From JABSOG01 sp047617105 (lineage in GTDB: Bacteria > Pseudomonadota > Gammaproteobacteria > Enterobacterales > Alteromonadaceae): DNA of 64,000 nt. The stretch spans positions 1 to 64,000 of the forward strand of contig JBLGCB010000001.1 in assembly GCA_047617105.1 (NCBI GenBank), written 5' to 3'. Positions 43,027 to 52,313 of the stretch are shown here, one piece after another; position 1 is the stretch's first letter; every line of letters starts with the position of its first letter. Both the position numbers and the translations under genes were made by a program. Below the pieces are notes generated by a model. The model was given only the letters and a program-made list of their open reading frames with translations. It was not told the DNA's origin and searched no databases.

Positions 43027-43788
43027 ATGTACATCCCGAGACAGAACATTACTATGACTGAAAAATTTATCGTTGATAGTTTGATCATTGAAGCAGCAAA
43101 GAAAGTAACCAAGAAACGTCCAAAAACAGTTATTGACCATATTATCGTCCATGGCCATATAAGCACAGAGGAGTTAAAAGATGTTTATGGTTATAATCAC
43201 CCACCAAGGGCCGCTAGGGATGTCAGAGAAGAAGGCATTCCCTTAGTGACTTTTAACGTAACTGGTTCTGATGGCAGAAAAATTGGCGCATATCGATTTG
43301 GTTCTTCTGCTGAAATTGAAGGGCATAAGCTTGGTGGGCGTAAGACGTTTTCTAAAACGCTGAAAAAAAAGCTGATCGACAGCAATGGTGAAAAATGTGC
43401 TATTTCCGGTGAGCAATACGAAGCACGTTACCTGCAAATTGATCACCGAATTCCTTATGAAATTGCTGGTGACGATATAGCAACTGAAAGCGACCCCGAC
43501 AGCTTCATGTTATTGACAGGTAGCGCGCAAAGGCAGAAGTCATGGTCCTGTGAACACTGTATTAATTTTTTAAATGAAAAAAGCAAAAAAACTTGTGCAA
43601 CTTGCTATTGGGCATATCCTGAAAAACACAGCCACGTAGCCACAGAAAATATCCGATATCTTGCAATCACATTTAAAGGAAATGATGCCCAATACTACGA
43701 TAAGATGGAAAAACAATGTAAGGAAAATGCTCAAAGTCCACAAGACTACCTAAAAGAACTTGTCCGTGACAAGTTTTCATCAAGCTGA
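43027..43788 (+). CDS. HNH-family endonuclease, probable type II restriction enzyme
   Basis: 253 residues (ATG 43054 is an equally possible start; neither has a clear Shine-Dalgarno). Residues about 30-95 look like a helix-turn-helix DNA-binding part (ISTEELKDVYGYNHPPRAARDVREEG). The HNH/beta-beta-alpha-metal core follows: KCAISG, then YLQIDHRIPYEIAG with the catalytic His of DHR. A CEHC...CATC zinc ribbon comes next. Its 3' end overlaps by 9 bases the convergent gene for a Dam-type methylase, which is a typical R-M layout. The recognition site is unknown. Confidence 0.85.
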   Translation: MYIPRQNITMTEKFIVDSLIIEAAKKVTKKRPKTVIDHIIVHGHISTEELKDVYGYNHPPRAARDVREEGIPLVTFNVTGSDGRKIGAYRFGSSAEIEGHKLGGRKTFSKTLKKKLIDSNGEKCAISGEQYEARYLQIDHRIPYEIAGDDIATESDPDSFMLLTGSAQRQKSWSCEHCINFLNEKSKKTCATCYWAYPEKHSHVATENIRYLAITFKGNDAQYYDKMEKQCKENAQSPQDYLKELVRDKFSSS

Positions 43789-44673
43789 TAGCCTGATTTG
43801 AGATAACGAGCGACCTATAGCATTATTTTTCTCGATGAGTGCCGGGGAAAGATATAAAGACTCAATGGTTTTATCATCCCTACCCAGCAAAATCGCCTGG
43901 GATGATTTACCAGCATCCAATTCAACTTTATAAAGATCAAGCCACTGGGGTAGTGCTTTTCCATATGTCTTATCACCACAGCTACCATCAAATGACAACA
44001 GGTATGGAATACCTCTGGTATTTAAGTCCTCAAGTCCTTCAACTAAAGCGTCTAATTCCAGCAAGTAGGCATATCGAGGATTGCTCTTATTGCTAGTGCC
44101 TTGCCATGGCGGATCCATATAAACAATATCGTCAGCTGTCGCATCCGCTAAAACATCCATAAAATCACCATTTCTGGTCAATGTTCTGCCCTTAAGCAAA
44201 GATGATGCTAAAGTGACTGCTGATGCAACTTTGTTGGGATTCATTCCCAAGCGTCGGTTATCAGCCGACTGGTTAAATTCACCATCGGCGTTAAAACGAA
44301 TCGCATTTTTAACACATCTTGCTACCAAATATAAAAACTTTACCGGGTCACTATCGCGATTAAATTCTTCTCTTAATTTGAAAAAATACGACTTGGGATC
44401 ATCTAATTGAGAATGCCAAATATTGGAATATTGCTCGGCAACATATTCCGGTTGATTAATGATGAAAGACCAAAGTTCGGCAAGTGGTGAAAATTTATCA
44501 CTAATAACATAACCATTGGCGACATTATTAGCCGCTGCGGCCAGCGTTATCGCAGCTGAGCCTGCAAATGGTTCAAACAAGCGACCTGAAATATCATAAT
44601 CAATATAACTTAAAATCCGCTCTGCTAACTTTCGCTTACTACCTTGGTAGGGTATAACATGTGGTGTTTTCAT
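43780..44673 (-). CDS. D12-class adenine-N6 DNA methyltransferase, probable modification subunit
   Basis: 297 residues. YQGSKRKLAERIL (motif X-like), LFEPFAGSAAITLAA (motif I, AdoMet) and DIVYMDPPWQG (motif IV, DPPW) are in the D12/Dam order. It should methylate adenine in the target site of the convergent HNH nuclease. Motif IV is DPPW, not the DPPY of classical Dam. It is separated from the pfa cluster end by about 170 bases containing a terminator-like hairpin. Confidence 0.9.
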   Translation of the reverse strand: MKTPHVIPYQGSKRKLAERILSYIDYDISGRLFEPFAGSAAITLAAAANNVANGYVISDKFSPLAELWSFIINQPEYVAEQYSNIWHSQLDDPKSYFFKLREEFNRDSDPVKFLYLVARCVKNAIRFNADGEFNQSADNRRLGMNPNKVASAVTLASSLLKGRTLTRNGDFMDVLADATADDIVYMDPPWQGTSNKSNPRYAYLLELDALVEGLEDLNTRGIPYLLSFDGSCGDKTYGKALPQWLDLYKVELDAGKSSQAILLGRDDKTIESLYLSPALIEKNNAIGRSLSQIRLSA

Positions 44674-44780
44674 TGGAATTAAGCTTCATTTTACCCATCT
44701 AAATTTATACAAAGTCTAGCATGCGTTTACGTGCATGGTCAATGAAATAGGTGTATTTTAATACAGTAGATTTTTACGGT

Positions 44781-44817
44781 TGATGCCAAACCATTGTTTA
44801 CCCGAGGTTTGGCATCA
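44781..44817 (-). terminator. hairpin at the end of the pfa cluster
   Basis: TGATGCCAAACC (44781-44792) and GGTTTGGCATCA (44806-44817) form a perfect 12-base-pair stem with a 13-base loop, 29 bases past the pfaD stop. No T-tract follows on the minus strand. Confidence 0.6.
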
Positions 44818-44846
44818 GTCGATCATTCTGGCAAGTTTATGAGTGA

Positions 44847-46451
44847 CTACTCCACCCTATACCCACTCAACGAGGCATCAAACTCAACACCCAACAACTT
44901 TAACTGGTTAACCCGTTGCAAATAAGCCGCGCCCTTAAGCAGGTGCAAAGCCACATCAACCGCGTTACGTTTGGTGTAATGTTCAAGGTAAGTGCCTTTA
45001 ACCCAGCTGTTGAACGCGCCCATGCTTGGACCCGCCCAAATCTGGTAGTCCATCTCACGGCCTTTTTCACCGGCGTTTGACCAGCGCGATGACAAGCCAA
45101 GATACCAGCGGAAAATCAACGCCATTTTGCGCTTCGGATTGTCGATAGCACGGGCCAACATCTCTGGGTCTCGCCCTTCAAAGAACGATACCGTGCCTGC
45201 CCAAATTTCGTCGAGGTTACAGCGGAAAATTTGCTTTTCTATCTTCTCGCGCTCAGCAGCCGGAATAGCTTCGATTGAGTCATAAGCCACATACAAGTCG
45301 TATAACTTGTTGGCGCGCATGGCGAACATGGTGCCACGTTTTAACACTTGCAGTTTGACGCCCATTTCGAACATATCTGCTGCTGGGGCCATGATCACAT
45401 CGGCCATTTCGATGGTCGATAATAATTTTCTGGTGTGCTCTGATGCACCCGCTTCGACACACGACTGATTCACCGAACCCAGTACGATATAAGCAGAGCC
45501 CATGTTAAATGCGGCTAAGGCCGATTCAGGGGTGCCAATGCCGCCACCAGCGCCCACTCTTAACGCGGGTGAGTAGTTATATTTTGCTTGAACTTCGTCG
45601 CGTAAGGCGATGATCGATGGCAACAGAGTTAAGAAAGGACGGTTGTCGGTATGACCACCAGAATCTGCTTCGGCAGTAATATCATCTGCCATCGGCACCA
45701 ATTTGGCCAGTTCAGCTTGTTCTTGAGTGATCTTGTCTTGCGCCAGTAGCTTGTTGAGCAACTTATCTGGTGCAGGCTCCATAAAGCGGCGACCCACTTC
45801 GGTGCGAGAAACTTTGGCAATCACTTTATGGCCGATGTTAACGCTGCCATCGGAATTTTTACTCAGTCCGGCAACACGATACCAGACGATGTGCTCAGTT
45901 AGCGCCAAATAAGCCGAGGCTTCAACGGTTTTAACGCCCATTTTAAGGAATCGTTCCACCGCGCCACGTTCCAACGCTTCTTCAGCCGGGGCGTGGATGA
46001 GGTTAACCGCATAAGGGCCGTTGGGTAATTCCGCCTGGATGCGACGAATAGCGTCTTCTACTGCATCAGGCACCAAACCTGCGGCACCAAATGAACATAA
46101 GAATCCGGCTTTGCCTAGGGCAACCACCAATTCTACCGAGGCGATGCCATTGGCCATCGCGCCACCATGATAGGCGTATTTAACCCCATGCTGTTTTTTA
46201 AACGCTTCATCACCCAAGTTTTCTGGATTAAGGCTTTGAGCAAAAGCCAATACGTCAGTCTCACTGGCATTAGTCGCAGCGGCGGTTGCCTGTGCGATAC
46301 CAACATCACTTCCGTTCTTACAAACGTAAAGCGGCTGATCTAAGTCCATCAGTGCCGCTTTGATTTCGCTGGCATCTGTTTTGATGGCCGAAGCGTCGAC
46401 CTGCCATCCCCATTTAACCGGAGTGTTGTTGTTAAAACCTAATTTTGACAT
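44847..46451 (-). CDS. pfaD: PUFA synthase enoyl reductase subunit PfaD
   Basis: 534 residues. It is a 2-nitropropane-dioxygenase-like FMN barrel with YAYHGGAMANGIASVELV near the N-terminus and VGAGGGIGTPESALAAFNMG in the phosphate-binding region. It reduces the enoyl intermediates in each cycle of anaerobic PUFA synthesis. AGAGGA lies before the ATG. It starts 14 bases after the pfaC stop and is last of the four genes, followed by a hairpin. No pfaE follows; a convergent methylase/nuclease pair lies beyond. Confidence 0.96.
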   Translation of the reverse strand: MSKLGFNNNTPVKWGWQVDASAIKTDASEIKAALMDLDQPLYVCKNGSDVGIAQATAAATNASETDVLAFAQSLNPENLGDEAFKKQHGVKYAYHGGAMANGIASVELVVALGKAGFLCSFGAAGLVPDAVEDAIRRIQAELPNGPYAVNLIHAPAEEALERGAVERFLKMGVKTVEASAYLALTEHIVWYRVAGLSKNSDGSVNIGHKVIAKVSRTEVGRRFMEPAPDKLLNKLLAQDKITQEQAELAKLVPMADDITAEADSGGHTDNRPFLTLLPSIIALRDEVQAKYNYSPALRVGAGGGIGTPESALAAFNMGSAYIVLGSVNQSCVEAGASEHTRKLLSTIEMADVIMAPAADMFEMGVKLQVLKRGTMFAMRANKLYDLYVAYDSIEAIPAAEREKIEKQIFRCNLDEIWAGTVSFFEGRDPEMLARAIDNPKRKMALIFRWYLGLSSRWSNAGEKGREMDYQIWAGPSMGAFNSWVKGTYLEHYTKRNAVDVALHLLKGAAYLQRVNQLKLLGVEFDASLSGYRVE

Positions 46452-46465
46452 GTTAAATCCTCTGC

Positions 46466-49400
46466 CTACGCTTCGATAATTGAAAGCACGATATCTTTGA
46501 CTTCATAAATTCGCAAACCATCTTTTGATAAGTTGGCGTCGCCCACTAGACGTACTTCGCCATCTTCACGGATGATATCGGTGATATGCACATCTAGTGA
46601 CATTTGTTTGTTTAATGGCGTGATTTGACCACGGTACTTCCACACCACTTTTGAGTTTGGTGCGATAAAACGTGGGTTGGTAAAGCCTTTACCCAAGTCA
46701 TTTTTCAGCGCGTAAGTCTGTAATAACTCGATGATTGCCTCAACACCCAACGAACCAGGCATCACCGGGTCTTGATGGAAGTGATAACGGAAGAACCAAT
46801 CGGTGGCGTCCACCGTGCGCTCACCATAAACATAAGCCACCCCCGCTTTACCACCGCCTTCAACCACAGATACGGTGTCGATAAAGTTCATTTGACCACC
46901 CGCCAAACGATAATGCGGTTTACCTTCTGGCGCTGTATAAAACTCAAATTGTTTATTGGTTAAATCAAACACTTTGACATCAGCTTTAGGGGTATTGTTA
47001 TCGACAAACCAAGCATTGGTGGTTTTGCCGTTATCAATGCCCAACTGGTTAGTCAACGATTCACCGCTAAAGTAACCAAACACCGCTTTACCGGCGTAGA
47101 ACACTTCATTGTCGGTTAACAACTCAAAAGTGAAGCTTTGGATGATCGCACCACCAGCAATACTGGTGCTGACCAGCACTGATTTATTAACGATGGTTTT
47201 GCCACGTAAATCCACTTGTCTGACCAAATCACCGGTGCCATCGAGGTTACGGAAGAATAAATCTTTCTCAGGGTATTTGAGCGTGGTGCCCATATAGCCA
47301 GAGATAAAGCCATTCGGTTGCAAGGCGATTTCCATAATCAGTGAGTATGGCATCCAGTTTTCATGGCTATTGTTGCTGAAATACCAAGCATCATGGGGCA
47401 CATAATATTCGGCAATACAGCTTGATGGGTTTTTCAAGTCAAGGCGGGTGCCTTTGACTTCAACCACCTGAGTGACCACCTGCAATTGACCACACGGGGT
47501 GCGTGGCGGAATACGGCCTTGGTAGACATCAAAGTCTGGACCAAAACAGTTAGAGATATTACCTGTGGCGAACTCAAACATATGCCATGGGGTGAACGGG
47601 GTGGTGTTTGGCACCCGGTTGTGTCCTGCGACCATTGGCGCTTCAAAATGCTGAACTGGTGTGACGCCTTTTTCTTTGGGCGCTGATAAGTCAGACTCAA
47701 CCCGCATCAATGGACGTTCAGGGTATTTGAATGGGTCATTGCCCAGTTCATCGAGGTTGGCAGACGTTGCAGGCATAGTTGGAGGCGTAGGTTTAGTTTC
47801 AGGCTTAGCCAGCACTGGAATATCGGTGACCACGTTATCTGGCAAAGTCACCGGATAAGGAGAGTTTTCATCCTGATCGGTGATCATCACGCTGAGGTTT
47901 TTAAAGTCGACCACGGCTTTGCCACCGAGGATAATCTCGATATTGGCTTTCATAAACGGGTAAGGTTCCATGCCCATGGCAGTCACTTCCATGCGGTAGG
48001 TCAAGGTATTGACCTGCGGCGTTACCTGGCCGCGACAACGCACGGTTTGTGATTCGCCCGGCATCGGCTGGAAACGGGCATTGGTAACATTACTGTGCAT
48101 ACCAAGCCATAACATAAAGAACATCGCCATTTGGCCACAGCCTTCTGACATCAACGACCCAGCCATCACTTGGTCATCTTTAAAGTGGCAAGGAAAATAC
48201 CAATGCTCAGGACGTAAGTCTTTTTGCCCTTCAAGCACACCAAGGCCCCAATGACCGCCATGAGGATCCATTTTGGTGATGCGTTCAATCATTAAAAACT
48301 TCTGCGAAGAGAACTTTAACGACGGATTACGACCCTGCTGATCATACTCAGGACCAAAACAACCCGCGACATTACCGTTGACCAATTTCATCATATCGGC
48401 ATAGTCGTATTGAGTGCGACTGTTTTCAATCAGTGGCTGAAAATAGCCCTTTTTGGCATTGGCGATTTCGGCTTTGTCTTTGTCGTTGTAAATCACGCCT
48501 TTGCCATCGGCCAGTTCTTCATCGGTGAAGAATCCTGCACAACCGTTGCGCATAATCAGCACTTTTTTGTCGCCGACATAACAATCATAGTGGAAGAAAA
48601 ACAACAGTTGATCGCCATTTTTGGCATACGAATCAATGTGAATTTCATAACGCAGGGTTTCGCCACCAAAGGCCATTTCTTCGAGGAAGGTCAACTGGCA
48701 ATCGAGTAAACGATAGACTCGCTCACCTTTGGCTTGAAAGTCGATGCCGATATAGGCAATCAACAATAAATCACACTGACCCGATTCAACCGATACCGAC
48801 CATGGAATTTGGCCATCGATTAAGAAAGGCGCATCTACGGGGATATCGTATTCGGTGCACATATACGATTTTTTGTATTCATTGACCTTGGCGTCAAGCG
48901 CCGTGACTCGGCTCACCAATAAGTAATCGGTGGTGGGCAAACGCACTCGGCGCGAATAACTGTCGATGATGCTGTAATCTTCACCAAACACTTTACCGAT
49001 ATCACCTTCGGCAAATTCAACCAAGTCGGCAGTATCCCAAATCACTTCTTGGGGTTGGTTGTAACGTTCGGTTAAATTTAGTGGCGGATAGTCATAACCA
49101 TCAGGGCCTTTGATTTGGAAACCTGAGGCTGTCGCCCATTCTTGATTGGCCGCCTGGGCGTTCTGAGTTACAGCAACTGGTTGTGAGCTCACAATCGATA
49201 ACTCAGGGTTGGCTTGAACCGGTGCAGCGACTGGCTGGCCTGAACTAAGCTGTCCAGAACTAACTTGGGCCTGCAACTGTATCAATTGAGAGATTTGTTG
49301 CTGGGCAACCTGACGCCCTTGCAAAAACGCCTGATGGGTTTTTGTTTGCTGAAAAATGGCTTTACTGGATTTACTTTTCACGTTCACTCCAACCGCTGAC

Positions 49401-52279
49401 GGTGTGCTTGCTGATGTTGATTCAGACAGCGCCACAGCCGGGCTATCTTTGACTGTTGATACAGTATTTATGTGTTGCGGCGACAAGTTACTGATGTCGA
49501 CCCCGTGCGTCACGGGGGTTAACCGCGATGCACTAAAAGCTTGTTTAATGGCCGCCGGTGCCTGTTCTAATCGAGCAATGATCGAATCATTGATCGACTG
49601 GCCACCGAGGGTGATGGTTTTCATCAGTGCCGGGCGTTTTTTACCAGTGAATACAGCGCCCTGATGAGGCTGTTGGCTGGCCGATAAGATCAAGTGCGCG
49701 CAACTTTCATCACGGCCTAAACCATTAATGGCGATAGACTGCTGCTTGACCTTATCTAGCGCCAAGGCCGATTTGATAATGCTCGCCACACCAGAGGCGT
49801 TAAAGGTATGGCCGATATTGGATTTCACCGAGCCGATAGGTTTGCCCGGATACAAGTCGGCAAATGCGGTTTTTTCTGCTTGGTTTTCGGCGCTAAAACC
49901 ACTGGCATACGCTTCAATACTGCTGATATCCGTGCTGTTGATACCGGCAATGTCTAACGCCTGATGGGCGGCTTTATTGATGGCAGCAGCATCATTGCCA
50001 TTGGCAAAACTGATGGCATCGATGGTGGCATAAATACTTTGTTCGCTGACCTGAGATTGTGGTTTAAGCACAAAAGCCGCTGCGCCTTCACCGACTAACC
50101 ATTGTTCGTTAGCCAAAACATCAGCATTGGTATTTGCTTCGCTGTTTACCTTACCGTAATGTTGCCTTAAGGTAATATTTTCAATTGACCCCGCCAAATC
50201 AACCCCGGCGATAATCACCGCATCAATATTAGAGGTTTGAAACAGGTTTTCGGCCAGTTCAACACAGCGATAAACCGAGTTTTCTTCTGCTGACAAGGTA
50301 ATGGCCGGACCAGAGAAATCCCACAATGCCGATATACGCGAAGCCATGATATTGCCGATAAAGCTGGTGTACTGATTCAGCAATGCTTTTGAAGCCACGC
50401 CATCTTTGGCAATATTGGTCAGAGTCTCGCGTTCTTCATCGCTCAGGGTCACGCCCTGTTGAATCAGGCTGTCTTCTACCTGAGTGGTTAAGTTCACGCG
50501 ACCACGGTATTGATGTAATTCGAGTTCGATGCCCATCGCCACTAAAACCGCCACATTGCTGCCTTCAATTAAGCCGGCATCTTTGGCGGCGTTATCGGCC
50601 ACTTTCATCATCATCAGTTGTTGTGGGATCAAACAATCTTCATCATTAGGCGGCACTTTAAAACGCAAGAAGTCGATATCAAACGCTTCGACATAACCGC
50701 CTTGAGGCGCTTTATTGAGTTGCAATGCATCCATCACCGCGGCATTTTTCTCGATGCCTTTCCAACGTTGGGGCGGCAATTGGCAAAAAGTGGTTTGATT
50801 GTTGTCGAGCAAGCGGGTAAATTGTTGCAGGTTTTGCGCGCTGCCAAAGTGTGCGTCCATACCAATAATGGCCATTGGCTCACGAGGTTTGGCCACATCG
50901 GTGCGCTTTTCAACTTGGCTGGTTGGCTGTTGTAATACCAAATGGGCATTACTGCCACCAAAACCAAATACGCTCACACCGGCGGTTCTTGGGTGGGAAT
51001 TGCCTGTAGGCCAGTTGATGGTCTCGGTGGGCATTTGCTCGGCGCCCAAATAGCCTTTTTTCGAGCTAATCGGTTGGTTAAGGTTAATCGTTGCCGGAAT
51101 CTTACCCTCGTTTAATGCCCAAATCGCTTTGGTCATACCCGGCATTCCTGCGGCAGTTAACAAGTGGCCAAGGTTAGATTTAACCGAGCCCAGCAGAGGT
51201 TTTGTATCATAACGGCTAAAGAATGTTTCCATTGACGCCAGTTCAACCTTATCGCCTTTAGGCGTGCCGGTGGCGTGGCATTCGATGTAATCAACCGTAC
51301 TTGGGCTGACATTGGCATCTTCGTAAGCACGCTCATACACCAATACCTGACCCTTGGTGTTGGGGCTTAGCACGAATTCGCCTTTACCATCGTTAGACAA
51401 TGCGCCGCCTTTGATGATGGCGTGAATGGTATCGCCGTCTCGCAGGGCATCGCTATGGCGTTTGAGTACCATCATGCCCGCACCTTCACCGGCGAATAAA
51501 CCTTGTGAGTTTTGGTCAAACGGGGCGTGAGTATTATTGGCAGGATACGCCTGGAAAATCGAAAAACCCATATTTACGAACATCGGATCTGAACCCGACA
51601 CTGCACCCGCGAGCATCATATCGGCTTTGCCAACATTGAGGTAATCGCAAGCCAATTTGACCGAGTAACACGAAGAAGCGCAAGCAGCATCCAAAGAGAA
51701 GTGACTGCCGCCTAATCCGGCCGCTTTGGCCAGTAATGCCGAAGGATAACCCGCCACCAGCGCGTTGTCTGGGTGGACTGCCTTGCCATCAGCCTTTTCA
51801 TCAGTGAAGTGCGACAGCTGAAAATCAGCATGCAAACCTTGCTTTAAGGCGTTATCGACCACCTGGTGATACAGCGGTAAAAACAGGTGGTTGGACGATT
51901 TGGTCGGGAATGATAAGTTGCCGAGGATCACCCCACATCTGGCCAGCGCTTCGCTGCCCCAATAACCCGCATCGGTTAATGCTTGTTTGGTAACGTATAA
52001 CGCCCATTGATTGAGATCATCCAGCTCATTGAGATAATCACTGTCGACACTAAAACCTGTGGGATCAAAGGCGAAATCACGGATATAACCGCCATGCACG
52101 CAATAAAACTTGTCAGTATCGCCTTTTTGGCCAGTGTATTTGGCCGGGTCCACGCCCATTTGTTCGCTGCCCGCTTTAGAGCGGCAATCTTGTTTTTCGA
52201 GTAACTGTTGCCAAAATTCTGCCGGGGCTGTTGACCCTGGGAATAAATTGGCAATACCGACGACGGCAATGTTTTCCAT
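46466..52279 (-). CDS. pfaC: PUFA synthase subunit PfaC (KS-CLF-DH-DH)
   Basis: 1937 residues from ATG 52279 (the TTG at 52282 one codon earlier is rejected), with GAGAGA about 8 bases upstream. Order: a ketosynthase with active Cys200 in LDAACASSCYS (about 1-450); a KS-like chain length factor lacking the nucleophile (LSAEENSVYRC, about 460-890); a linker rich in Gln/Ser/Ala; and two FabA-like hot-dog dehydratase domains. The dehydratase motifs are HFKDDQVMAGSLMSEG and HFHQDPVMPGSLGVEA, in the C-terminal half. It condenses, dehydrates and isomerises to place cis double bonds. It works with PfaA, PfaB and PfaD in the cytosol. Confidence 0.97.
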   Translation of the reverse strand: MENIAVVGIANLFPGSTAPAEFWQQLLEKQDCRSKAGSEQMGVDPAKYTGQKGDTDKFYCVHGGYIRDFAFDPTGFSVDSDYLNELDDLNQWALYVTKQALTDAGYWGSEALARCGVILGNLSFPTKSSNHLFLPLYHQVVDNALKQGLHADFQLSHFTDEKADGKAVHPDNALVAGYPSALLAKAAGLGGSHFSLDAACASSCYSVKLACDYLNVGKADMMLAGAVSGSDPMFVNMGFSIFQAYPANNTHAPFDQNSQGLFAGEGAGMMVLKRHSDALRDGDTIHAIIKGGALSNDGKGEFVLSPNTKGQVLVYERAYEDANVSPSTVDYIECHATGTPKGDKVELASMETFFSRYDTKPLLGSVKSNLGHLLTAAGMPGMTKAIWALNEGKIPATINLNQPISSKKGYLGAEQMPTETINWPTGNSHPRTAGVSVFGFGGSNAHLVLQQPTSQVEKRTDVAKPREPMAIIGMDAHFGSAQNLQQFTRLLDNNQTTFCQLPPQRWKGIEKNAAVMDALQLNKAPQGGYVEAFDIDFLRFKVPPNDEDCLIPQQLMMMKVADNAAKDAGLIEGSNVAVLVAMGIELELHQYRGRVNLTTQVEDSLIQQGVTLSDEERETLTNIAKDGVASKALLNQYTSFIGNIMASRISALWDFSGPAITLSAEENSVYRCVELAENLFQTSNIDAVIIAGVDLAGSIENITLRQHYGKVNSEANTNADVLANEQWLVGEGAAAFVLKPQSQVSEQSIYATIDAISFANGNDAAAINKAAHQALDIAGINSTDISSIEAYASGFSAENQAEKTAFADLYPGKPIGSVKSNIGHTFNASGVASIIKSALALDKVKQQSIAINGLGRDESCAHLILSASQQPHQGAVFTGKKRPALMKTITLGGQSINDSIIARLEQAPAAIKQAFSASRLTPVTHGVDISNLSPQHINTVSTVKDSPAVALSESTSASTPSAVGVNVKSKSSKAIFQQTKTHQAFLQGRQVAQQQISQLIQLQAQVSSGQLSSGQPVAAPVQANPELSIVSSQPVAVTQNAQAANQEWATASGFQIKGPDGYDYPPLNLTERYNQPQEVIWDTADLVEFAEGDIGKVFGEDYSIIDSYSRRVRLPTTDYLLVSRVTALDAKVNEYKKSYMCTEYDIPVDAPFLIDGQIPWSVSVESGQCDLLLIAYIGIDFQAKGERVYRLLDCQLTFLEEMAFGGETLRYEIHIDSYAKNGDQLLFFFHYDCYVGDKKVLIMRNGCAGFFTDEELADGKGVIYNDKDKAEIANAKKGYFQPLIENSRTQYDYADMMKLVNGNVAGCFGPEYDQQGRNPSLKFSSQKFLMIERITKMDPHGGHWGLGVLEGQKDLRPEHWYFPCHFKDDQVMAGSLMSEGCGQMAMFFMLWLGMHSNVTNARFQPMPGESQTVRCRGQVTPQVNTLTYRMEVTAMGMEPYPFMKANIEIILGGKAVVDFKNLSVMITDQDENSPYPVTLPDNVVTDIPVLAKPETKPTPPTMPATSANLDELGNDPFKYPERPLMRVESDLSAPKEKGVTPVQHFEAPMVAGHNRVPNTTPFTPWHMFEFATGNISNCFGPDFDVYQGRIPPRTPCGQLQVVTQVVEVKGTRLDLKNPSSCIAEYYVPHDAWYFSNNSHENWMPYSLIMEIALQPNGFISGYMGTTLKYPEKDLFFRNLDGTGDLVRQVDLRGKTIVNKSVLVSTSIAGGAIIQSFTFELLTDNEVFYAGKAVFGYFSGESLTNQLGIDNGKTTNAWFVDNNTPKADVKVFDLTNKQFEFYTAPEGKPHYRLAGGQMNFIDTVSVVEGGGKAGVAYVYGERTVDATDWFFRYHFHQDPVMPGSLGVEAIIELLQTYALKNDLGKGFTNPRFIAPNSKVVWKYRGQITPLNKQMSLDVHITDIIREDGEVRLVGDANLSKDGLRIYEVKDIVLSIIEA

Positions 52280-52313
52280 CAAAAATATCTCTCTTTACAT
52301 CCGCGTTGGCGGA

